A DNA stretch of 64,000 nt. Source: Heliocidaris tuberculata. Lineage: Eukaryota; Echinodermata; Echinoidea; Camarodonta; Echinometridae. Shown piece after piece: positions 24,301 to 36,300 of the stretch; within the stretch, counting starts at the first letter, position 1; each line of letters begins with the position of its first letter. The translations under genes were made by a program, and so were the position numbers. Below the pieces are notes generated by a model. It did not search any database. It was given only the letters and a program-made list of their open reading frames with translations, and was not told where the DNA came from. The stretch lies in NCBI GenBank assembly GCA_025618425.1, contig CM046850.1, positions 21,991,907 through 22,055,906 on the forward strand, given 5' to 3'.

Positions 24301-27300
24301 CCTCACTTTCAGTTCAAGCTTCTAGTACGTTGCCTTCCTCTTTCATGGCAAATGATGGAGACACAGCCTCGTCTCAGGGGTCTGATACGAAAGGTGAGTA
24401 GACAGACCTTTGTATAGTGGCCACCTGCACACAAAAGCCACCTGTGTACCATTGGCACCTGCCTGCTTAATGCAACCTGTAGAAAAAAAAATTGCTGAAA
24501 AATGCAGACGGTGGATTCTAAAACTTGTATGGGTAGGCCATCTCTCTGTGGTAGTTGCTCAAAGTATAACAACTATTTTTTAGAATTTTTTAATCACTGT
24601 ATGAAAATGATTTTGGGGGTGACAATTGTTATGTACTTTTTTTTTTTTACAAGAGGCGCTGTGAGAGCTGACCAGAGTTGTATCGCTCACTTCTGTGTAA
24701 TTTCTTTACTTATCAAATGAAGGATTTGTTCAACATTGACTACAGTACTAGACTATGTAATGTGGCACTTACCAACCATATCTTACCTTTGAAATAAAGT
24801 GTTCTTGATGGACAGTGTGTTTGCAATCCTATTCCTGTTTCAGATCCCAGTGCAGTGCGGGGCATGTGTGGCTTGCGCAATATGGGGAACACCTGCTTCA
24901 TGAACTCCGGGCTCCAGTGCCTGCTGCACCACCCACGTCTCTCTATCTACCTCCTGGATCATGACGGGCTCCCGGAGGAGGGCATGGCCAGCCACTTTAC
25001 TGAGCTCCTGCAGAAGACGTGGGCGGGAGAGTTCAGCGTGCTCCACCCCAGCTCCTTCAAGGATACCATGGGCTTCATCCATCCACAGTTCAAAGATTTT
25101 AGACAGGTAAGCTTAAGTCACACTATCGCACCAGCCAATCGCTGACCAATAACAATCAGTTCATTGTCTGTGATTATCGAATAGTTTATGGTAGCATTAT
25201 TTCTCAGAGGCAGTCTTGTAAGGGTGTTCATTGGTTGACGACTGGTCGCCAACCAATGAAAGTTTTTTGATGTTGCATCGAAAACCTTTGCTGGCCAAAC
25301 TGGTATATTTTTCTGATCTTTTAGGGGTTGCGTAAAGATAGGCGACCGATCTGCAAACAATTGGTGACCCTGTGTACTACCGATTGGCAACAAGTTACAG
25401 AGTAAAAATGGCAGAATAAAAAAAAATATTAAAGTTTGGAGTTTCAGTCGGCAGTGTTTGTTTATGAATGCAGGCTTTTTGGTTGTGCTGTTCGGCAACC
25501 GGTTACCATTTTAGTGTTACTTAGGCTTTAGGACCTCTCTTTCTTCCAGTCCTCTTCTTTCTCAATTTGTCATTCACAACTTTGGTGCATTCATTTTCAT
25601 TTAAATATGCTGATAGTACTGCAGGGATCATACAGTTCTCCATGCAGACTCCTGTTAGTGGGAAGAAAGTGAATTTTCATTTTGGTAAAAAGAGCTAACT
25701 TGCCATGTGATTACTGTCAAACCTGCTAGAGGGACCACCTGTGTAGAAATACCACATGTCTGTATTTAACATTTCTGGGGTTTCTCTTGAACAGTGATCC
25801 CCAATGAAGCATGTTAAAAGAACTTGTACATAAAGCCCACCTGCCTGTAAAGATCACTTTTTCTTGTCTCCTTTGAGAGGTCTTTATACGCAGGTTTTAC
25901 TCTATTTATATTCCCCAGCACGATGGCCAGGAGTTCCTTGCCCTGCTCCTAGACACTCTCCACGAGGAGCTCAACCAAGCCAACCGTCCAGCCAAGAGCC
26001 AGTCCCCAGCAACGGACTTCTCCGAAGAGTCCAGCGACTCCCACTACGCCTCCGAGGCCTCCACGTCCAAGCTCAGCGAGCTGGAGGCGCTTGACATCGA
26101 CTCTGGGAAAGAAGAGCCCCTGTCTACCAACCAGAACAACCGGCGCAACAAAATGGATGAAGGAGAAGAGGAGGAGGAGGCAGGGAGGAGTCGGATTGTT
26201 GGGGAGAGCCAGGAGGGAAGGAGAAAGGGAGAGGAGGGGGAAGAAGGGGAGGAGAGGAGAGACGAGGAGGAAGGGGCGACCGCGACCAAACTTCCCAGCA
26301 TCGCGGAGTTCTACATGAAAGACGTGAAGACTCTCAATACAAACATGCTACAGGGGGAGGAGGTAAGGATAATCTCCATCATGTGCTTTTACAGTCCGGC
26401 TTGGAAGAGAATTGAATAGGAAATGGGGTTTTTTGATTTGTTAGGAAAGACCAAAATTGTTCCATCATTTGTGTTGAGGATTGGACCGATCATACGACTT
26501 TCCACGTCAAATCAAATCAGCTTAGTGCACACCTTTTGATTTGAGAAAATGGCTACTAGTAACTGACTAGTGGGAATGTCGAACTCCTCAAACGGTTTTC
26601 CCAGATTTTCAGCTAATAGTTGATAATCCTTTTCTGCTAGTCCACAAAGTCCAGGTTGATTTTTTTTAATGACTATTTTGAGCTGTGTTGTCGTCGTCAA
26701 AACAATATCCTGAATGGGGTAACTGTATGTACAGCAGAAACACACCAAGTACTACATTGACATAGAGATTTTAACAGTACTCAAAAGTGCTGTGACCTTT
26801 TGTTCGAAGATTGAATTCTGAAAATTTAAATGACCTATGCACGAGTATCAGGCATTCAACACTTGACTTTATTTAGATCTTTAATGATTACCTTTGATAC
26901 AAAAGTTTTTCATTTTTTATCTTCCCATGCACGTAGATATCTCCTTCTGTTGCTGAGAGCAGTGTGAAGTTTCCTAAGAAGGATAAATCCCCAATACTGT
27001 CTTCCATTCGCAACCCCATGGATCCCATCCCAGATGCCATTGGCAAGCCCAAGAAATCCAACGTCCTGGCCGCCAAAAAGAACAAGGCCAATCTAAGGAC
27101 TGGGGCCAACAACCAAGAAAAGTCCTCTGGTGATGGGCACAGGACAAACCAAGAGGAACCTGACCCAATCAAGAGGATGAAGATGGACCTCAACTCAGAG
27201 AACATAGCCAAGATATATAAGGAAACAAATGGCTTGTCGCCGATGAAGTTCCACGATTATGTGACGTCGATGGACGATGCCAAATCGGTGAACTTCTTCT

Positions 27301-27846
27301 CTGAGAAGATGACAAACAAACTGGCCGAGCTGGAAGGCCCCGCCGACAGCACCACGGGGATCAAAGGTCAGATCCTTTGCAGCAAGTTTGAAGACACATC
27401 CATGGAGCCAACAACGCACAGCTCGAAGCAGTTTGACAACGAGAAGCTACTGGCAAGCCCTTGCGCAGATCTCTTAGACAAAGCTGGCCTGGACACCAAG
27501 TTAGGGCGGGGCTTCTTGCCCAACAACCAGCAGTATTTTGCTGCAATGTGCAAGGCGAAGGAGGACCTCGCAGAGAGGATGAAGGTGGATTCATCATCGT
27601 CATCGTCGACGATGACGGCAGAGAAAGGGATGATGATGAAGAGAGAGGAGAGGGAAGGAGAGATGGAGTGGGACATGCATCTCCGTAGGAACCAGTCCGT
27701 CGTCATTGATACATTCCAAGGACAGTTTAAAAGCACTGTAAGTCAATGTGCTGTTCATATATAGTACATCTCAGAATCTTGAAAAGTACCTCTATGAATT
27801 TAGGGGGTTACCTTTTGGACTCTTTGAATATTTTGTAGGAACTAGT

Positions 27847-27886
<40 letters not shown>

Positions 27887-30319
27887 TGATACATTTCAGG
27901 GACAGCTTAAAATCACTGAGAAATTCATATTTAGAACAAGTCAGTTTTAGGTGTTCACCATGGACTTGACAATTGTCATACTGATTCTTAAGCTACATGT
28001 ACATCTTAGACTTTTTTGTAGTCCTCAGAATATAAATTACCGGTATATCAATGGAGATTTTCTGAGTTTTGTGTACAAAACCAATGGGAAACTGCATTTC
28101 CTCATGTTTCTCCTTTATCACCTATAATTTCTTCTTTAAGCTGTAATTATCATTTATTCTAACCAAATATTGGTTCAGAGAACACTCTGAAACAGCAGAC
28201 TTAAAAAAACAACAAAAAAAGGTAAAGATGAAAAACACAGAAATACATAAGAAATTCGTAAAACAATAGAATACATCAGAATTGAAATCACTTTCAAATT
28301 TTGTTCTTATGTAGTAATGTTTTTAAGGTTTAGAAAGAACTTCTTGCATTAAAATTTTATCTCCAAGCCCCTTCTTTACTTGATTATCAGTGGAAATGTA
28401 TATTTATGCATAAATTTGCATAAATTATAATATTGAATGAAAAGAATAAAGATTTGCATAAAAACAATGATGGATTTGTGTTCTTGACACGATTTTCAAA
28501 GTCCGTGCAAAATTTTGTGTTGATCAGTCTGAGATTTGCTTGAAATAGCCCAGTACAGTGAGGGTTAACCCTTTCATGATAGGATTTATTCAAGGGCTAA
28601 AGTGATCACATGTTGTTCTTCAAATTGGCAACAATAATATTTTTCTTTCAGTGCTACTGGTTCTAATAAAATGTTATGTCTTTGAAAACAATGTACATGA
28701 TTAGAAACTGTTGAAAGTTGAAAAAAAATGGCAGATTTTGATAAAAAACAATAATTTTGAATCTCTCAATGTGTTGTCAATTTAAGGATTTTAAAGCTTA
28801 TTCTCCTTTTTAAAATTCCTGGGAACAAACACAATATGGTCATCCAACAAACATGGACACAGTGGGTGCAGAAAGTTTTGCTCTTTCTACTCGTGCATAT
28901 GGCATAATTTTTAGAGCTCTGAATCAAAAGTTATTGAGCCAAACCACAAAATGTGGCCAGTTGTCTCGAAAGTGTTAAAATACTAATATGCTCTCACATT
29001 CTCCTGTCTGTATGGTATCCACAGGTCGTGTGTGCTGTATGTGGCCATGTTTCTATTATGTTTGAGCCTTTCATGTACCTCTCAGTGCCTCTGCCTCGTG
29101 CCATGGATAAACAACTCAGTAAGTATCATCACACCTTCTGTTTTTCATATATTCTGTTAAAGTGAAGGTTGAGTTCTGGGAAAGGTAAAAAATAATTTTT
29201 GTGCTTTCTAATTCTTGTTTCGTCAGTTTGGAAGATTATCATAGTAGATGTGTTCCCTGAAAAGGATTGCTCTTCAAATGCCCTCACATTCAAAATATGA
29301 AAAGAAACAGCTAAAAATGTTTGGGCCGAACATTTGTGTGTAGTCCCATATACATATTTCTGTGTGCAGGGCATGTGACTCGCAGCAGAATTGAGTCATT
29401 TTCTTATCATTTTGATGATACCAAAACCTTACAGCATGCAGCAATTAGTCTGTTCTACATGTACATAATCAACCTTTCCCAATGGCTTTGAGACAGTTTC
29501 TTTGAGAATTCAATCTTATGATCACAACTCAACTTTACCTTTTAGCCCACCGCACATTGTACGATCACAGGGTAGTCCACAAACAAAAATTCAAACATGT
29601 AAAATCACAACTGGGAAGAAGTATAAACTGATGTATGCTAAGCGCTAAGTCCCTTGCGGCCGGAGTCCAGAGCCAGCTCGAGGGCCCTGGAAGTCCTGTG
29701 GTCCTCTGAGGCTTTCTGGTGCAATATCAGGCATATTTTGAAGCATTTTGAAACAGATTTTATGAATAATATTTCATAAATAATTAGGTTTGAAAATGAT
29801 TATTTAAGAAATCTTAACTCTTAAATCTTAACCTGTTGCTGATTTTCAAACCTGTAGATTTGAAATTCAAACCTGTCGCTGTTAGATGATAAAATCCCTT
29901 GTGTACCACCCTGCGATCAGTCTGCAATGCGATTCCTGAAGAAAATGTGATCGCATTTGATATAAACATATAACATGTAAAATATTTTTTATTTACGTTT
30001 TAAATAGTCATATACATTGTAGATAGTAAAATCGAAAATATTGCCTATTGCGAGCTTTCTAGTCGGAGGAAAGGCCAAATTGGCTCCGAGTGGTAGTGGC
30101 ATCAGAGCAGTCCTACGATTGTCTACGATTTTAAACTGATTTGGCCCTTATTCCGGGGAGATGGCTGAAAGCGCACCAAAATCCTATGTTTAGTATTTGT
30201 ATTATTATTCAGAACCTGAATTAGGCAGATTTTATTTGTTAAAATGTCCATATCTCATGCTATTGCGATTTATTTCCAAAATCGGATCGCAGTCGATCAT
30301 ATAGTGTACCATGGGCTTC

Positions 30320-30361
<42 letters not shown>

Positions 30362-33300
30362 TTGTGGTAGTATTGTGATAAGCAACACACTAATGGATCA
30401 TTATTCCCATAACTATTATTATCGATATATTGTATATTTCCAGTTGTTACAATCATCTCAAGCCAGGGTCTTTTGCCAACCAGACACCTTATAACGCTCA
30501 ACCGGTTTGATTCGGTACGGGACCTGCGACACGCCTTAAAATACATCATCTCAGGCATTAGTGGGGGAGAGGAAGAGAGAGACGTACTTATAGCAGAAGT
30601 TCTAGACCACCACATATCCAAGTTCTTGGTGAGTACATTTTCTCTTATAGCATGATTCAAGGGACTCTGCATAAAATCAGAAGACTCAAGAGCTCTAGGG
30701 CATCTTACATGAAAATGTATGTTAGGCAGATTGGGGGGGGGGGGGGGGCAGAGACATACTTACAGCAGAAGTTCTAGACCATCTTGTCTCAAAATTCTTG
30801 GTGAGTTGGGCTGTGTCATGGATATTTTCATTTCTGTTAAAATGTGGATAATTACGGTGGTTTTCAGTTAACTGACACAATTTTCAACATGTGGGATTCA
30901 GATTTGCCTCCTTCTTCAGTTCAATTACCGTATAGCTCAAATTTTGACTTTTTCAGAGACCAAACAAACTATTAGAGTAAAAAATGAGGAGGTGATATGG
31001 ATCAGCTCAAGGATCAGTGAGCTATTACTCTTGGGTGAAACCCTCAATTACCCTGCCGGGTTTGATAAGCTGTAGATTCCCTGGAGTTGATTTATTCATC
31101 TTTTCTTAGCAAAAACGCACCTTTTTCTTGAATCTTCTCTTTCACTGTGCCTGTAGAAATAACATAGGCAATTGTAAGCTTATTGTTCTATGATGTCATT
31201 TCTAACTTTTTATCATCTCAAATAAAGGAGGATGGCATCCAACTACGTTACGTCAACGACTGCTACCGCTTACTCTATGCCTTTGAAGTCAGCAGCAACG
31301 CCAGGGAACGACTGTACAGCAGTCTTTGTCCGGAACAGGGGGATGCTGCCAGTGCGCCAGTCAACACGCAAACAAACTTTGACCTCTACATGAACGAACA
31401 CAGCAATATGAGTTCACAGAGTGACGATGTCATCACGCACATGGGCGATGCCACGCCCCCTAGCTATCAGGCTGTCACTAGCTCATGGGATATCGAAGTC
31501 ACAACGTCGACTGCGAATGAGTTAGGTAGCATAGGTATGGAACAACCGCCCGATATAACGTCCACATCGGGCTTGGATACCGGATTCTCGTCCAAAACCA
31601 TGTCGTATGAGAGTGATGTCTTCACAAACATTTCATATTTCAGTCCATCCGATGACACAAACTGTGGGGGCGCAAGCTCTTTTGAAGGGACGCTGGCGGA
31701 CAGTACAGACACTGCAGAGAAGTCATCGTGTATACAAGCTCTGCACGGGTCGTCGAGCGGGGTCGAGTTATGGAGGGACAGCCAAACGGATTCTGTGCCT
31801 TGGGTCTCCAAGCAACCTGCGGACATCGTTCCGGCAAACAGTCCGACGTCAGCAGTCATAGCTTCATGGAAATCGTGTGCAATATGCCTGGAGGAACTAC
31901 CCCCTCACCAATTATTAACCCATCAACCCTGTGGAGGAGTTCTTTGTGCAATCTGTATGGAGGTAAGGACTGAAAGTTCCATGCAGTGGAAAAAAAAAAA
32001 AAAGACATAGGAGTGTGAAATACAGTTTCGCGAATCATAGTGACCAGTTGCAGCATTGTCTCTGAATCAAAGCTCATTTTTTTTCACTTGAAGGCCCACA
32101 TTACCCCGCAATTTCAATGTTATTATTTCTGTCACTATTTGGAACCTCAATCAGAGATTTTACAGGTTCAGGTTTCCATATTTTTTATATTTCGAAGTTG
32201 TAATCAAAATCAAAATGCAGCCAGATTGTGGAGTATGCAGTGGGCTTGTAGCTCATTTTAACCATGGTGCAATATTTTTTTATTAAAATAATGTTATTTA
32301 TTAAAGTGGAATACAATTTCTTTTTTTTGCAGAAACCTTCTTTCAAGATTTCCATGAGTGTTATGGAGAAGACATTTGTTCTTTTACATAAAAAGATGTA
32401 TTTATTTTTCTTTTTTCCAAACATCCAGAGAGCCGTGAAGCATTATGGGGACCAAACTGTCAATTGTCCAGTAAGTATGAACAACAATTTAGAACAAATT
32501 GTTTTGAAGTCTCTTGGTTTTATTTATTTTATTTCTGTGTTTTATCCCATGTAACTAATAATTTTTTGCATGATATATTTGATACCATATTATGACATGA
32601 TCTCTTGTGGAGGTATGTCTGTTCAATGTTAAAAGATTGAGGAAAAGTCTAATTTTGGTAATTTTTTAATGAAAAAAATAAAGAGTTCTCCCTCTACAAT
32701 AGTATAAAGCTATTACTGAATTGCCAAGAGAAAATTCCTTTGTCATTAGTGATACTGACTTTAAATGGTTCTGAACTTTTTTAATTCTCATGTCTGACTT
32801 TCCACGAATATTTCACACTAATATGGTTCTCAGATTTTCCTTTTTTCCACTCAGAGAATGTGAGAGTTCAGATTTTAATCTGATTTCAAACTTTTTTGCT
32901 CTTCACAAAACCCCATTTTCAGACATTTTATGCAGTTTGAATGCATTGATAAGAACATCTTTTCAGACATATCAGATTATTTCAGAATTTTTCTCACAAA
33001 TACTCTCACACTTCTGTATATTAGAACAGAAAGTATTTATTATCATCATGTAACTACTCCATTTTATCAATATCAATTTTTATCCATTTTTCTACCCCCT
33101 CTCTAGGTTTGTAGGCAGGAGATAGACCCAGCTACAGACTATGTCGCTATGGCAGGAGCATTGACACCCAACCTCATGAAAAGGGTCCTGCTGCTATCAG
33201 TTACCTTCAGGAATGATATGGAGGAAGACGGGGTTGTGAGGGTAAGAATAAAGTCAATTTGGATATTCTTGCCGTGATGAAGGTCGAGTTCTTGGAAAGG

Positions 33301-36300
33301 TTCAAAATAATTTGTGAGCTTCCTCATTCCTTCCAAGTCAGTTTGGAAGAACTTCCTAGTAGAAATGTCCCCTTTAAAGGATTGCTCTTCAAATGTCCTC
33401 ATATTCGAAATATGACGAGAAATTGCTGAAATGTTCAGGCCGAACATTTATACAAGTATGTACAGTCCCATATACCCATTTCTGTGTGCAGTGCATGTGT
33501 TTTTCAGCGAGATTGTTTTAAACACTAGTGTGTAACCCCCAGTGTTTGACACCAGTGTTTCCTAAGTGTTTGTTTCTTTCACCCATACAGAGGAATATTT
33601 TAGAACACCCAAGGGTGAATACATGTATCAGTGTTTGACACCGGTGTTTCCTGAGTGTTGTTTCTTTCACCCATACAGAGGAATATTTTAGAACACCCAA
33701 GGGTGAATACATGTATCAGTGTTTGACACCAGTGTTTCCTGAGTGTTGTTTCTTTCACTCATACAGAGGAATATTTTAGAACACCCAAGGGTGAATACAT
33801 ATATAGGTGTTTGACACCAGTGTTTCATTGTAGTTTGTTTCTCTTACCCACACAGAGGAATATGTTAGGACACCCTAGGGTGCTGTACACCTTGAATGAG
33901 GTCAGTGGAGAGGAGCTCTTTAGTCAGATAGAGAGTGTGATGCCCATCCATGCTCCCTTCTCACTTGTACTCTCAGATTCCCAGGTGAGTCTTTCTGATC
34001 AATTAAGCCTTATAGTGTCATAGCTGTTGTGACCCACCCAAATTTTTGTGTTGTGCCAGAGGCATTATGTTTTCTGGTTGTTTGTCCGTTCGCCCATCCC
34101 GCTTTCTCGTTAAAGAAAAATGAAACCCTGGGGAAATATCCATTTTAATGAAAAGAGAGGATAGAGAGAAGCAATTTAATAAAAAATGTTCCATCAAAAT
34201 GGGTTACGAAATGAAAAAGTTATGAAAGTTTGAAAAGTCTCAATTTACTTTCTATGGTGATTCTCAAATTGGCAATGTTACTTCAATATGACAGGTTTAG
34301 TAGTACAACTCTCAATATGTTTTGTACACAAAATTTCATATTTTCTCCATTATCTCTAAAGACGTACACAAAATTTCATATTTTCTCCATTATCTCTAAA
34401 GATGTACACAAAATTTCATATTTTCTCCATTATCTCTAAAGATGTACACAAAATTTCATATTTTCTCCATTATCTCTAAAGATGTACACAAAATTTCATA
34501 TTTTCTCCATTATCTCTAAAGATGTACACAAAATTCATATTTTCTCCATTATCTCTAAAGATGTACACAAAATTTCATATTTTCTCCATTATCTCTAAAG
34601 ATGCTACTTGTCTTTTTGTGAACTCAACATATGTTAAGTCAGATACATTTTCCCATGATATATATCTTGAGCTAAGAAGGAGACAAGCTGCACCTTGAGA
34701 GATAATGGGGAAAATATGAAATTTTATGTACAAAACATATGGAAAGTTGTACTACTAAACCTTTCACTATGAAGCAACATTGCCAATTTGAAGATCGCCA
34801 TAGAAAGTAAATTGAGACTTTTCAAACTTTCATAACTTTCTTGTTTCGTAACCGATTTTGATGGAACTTTTTAAAAATTGCTTCTCTCTATCCTCTCATT
34901 TCATTAAAATTGATTTTTCCCCAAGGTTTCATTCTCCTTTAACATGATTTCATAGGTCAAAGGTCAATGGTCATAGAAATCAATTTCTAAGATTTCAGGT
35001 TTTAGATGCAGTAGCATTTATCTTGTTTTCTAATTTGTCTAGGCTTAGTACAGGAACCATCTGATTCCAGTAGAAAATGGGTTAAATGAAATCTGGCTCT
35101 TCGCACATACTGTGAATCTTTCATCTCTCTATCAAGTCGCAGCTGCGGCACCTATGTCCTTGAGCAAGACATTAATCTCCATTTGCCATTCTCCACCCAG
35201 GTGTAGTAAATGGGTATCTGGTAGAAAGTAATTCCTGGAATGCTTTCATTGCCTTAGGGCTGTTGAGCTTAAGTCAGCGTAATAGTGGTTCTGGAGTAGG
35301 CACCTGGAGCATTCCCTGTAATGTTTTTATATGCAATTTAAATGTAGCTTTGATTTATTCTTATCATTACTATCAGGGTCTTAGTTGCAGCCGATGCAGC
35401 TTTGATCTCCACTGCTCGGGATGCCAGCTGGTCAGGGAGGTGGACATTACGCTCAACTCAGACGATCACCTCACGGTGATATACCATAACCTCCCCTCTG
35501 AGTTAGTGGACTCAACCGGCAGGGTGTGCGAGGACCAATCAATGGGCGACTTCCAGGGCAACGAGCCAATCACGCTCAGGGATTGCTTCCAGGCATTCAC
35601 AGAGAGGTGGGTCCCGAAGGATTTACATGATTTGGTCTAGATTGAGGGATATCATGAGGTATATCATATATTGGTCACCTGCCTTTGACTGGGTTTCTTA
35701 TAGATATGAAATACATTAATTACTGAAATACATGTAATGACCAAAGGAATCTTTAGTAAGTTTGATTGTTGCTAGATAAACAAATAATGTGTCTTTAACT
35801 TTTACTTCTTAGTCGTTTCATTTTAGTAGAGTTGAAGGAAGGTTGGTAATATCCAAATTCTAAAATGTGAGCAATTTGGTACCCTAATTTGTTGGTTTTT
35901 ATTTGCGCATATCTTGAAAATAAGTTTAGTGATGTGAAATTTAGCCAAAAGTTAGAGATTTAAAAGTACTTTCAAATAGTCCCAAATTCTCTATTTCCAA
36001 ACTGTTGACCAAACTGTTTGAAAATACTTGATTTCACAGTGAGACATTAGATGAACATAATCCTTGGTTCTGCCCGGAATGCAAGAAACCTCAGCCGGCT
36101 AGCAAGACCATCTCTGTGTGTCGCTTTCCAGATACTCTCATTGTCTACCTCAAGAGGTGAGTTGATACTGTAGATCTGACAGAGAACAACATACCTGCAT
36201 GATATTGAAGAAGTCCATCCTGACAACGAGTGGACTTGAATAATAAAAAAGGGAAAGCTGAGAAACATTCCAATGAAGGTTTGAAACAATTCATACAAAG

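Noticed and set aside
34324..34602. Regular 40-bp direct repeats resembling a CRISPR array
   Set aside because: Units abut with no spacers, the host is a eukaryote and the array lies inside a fold-back transposon.
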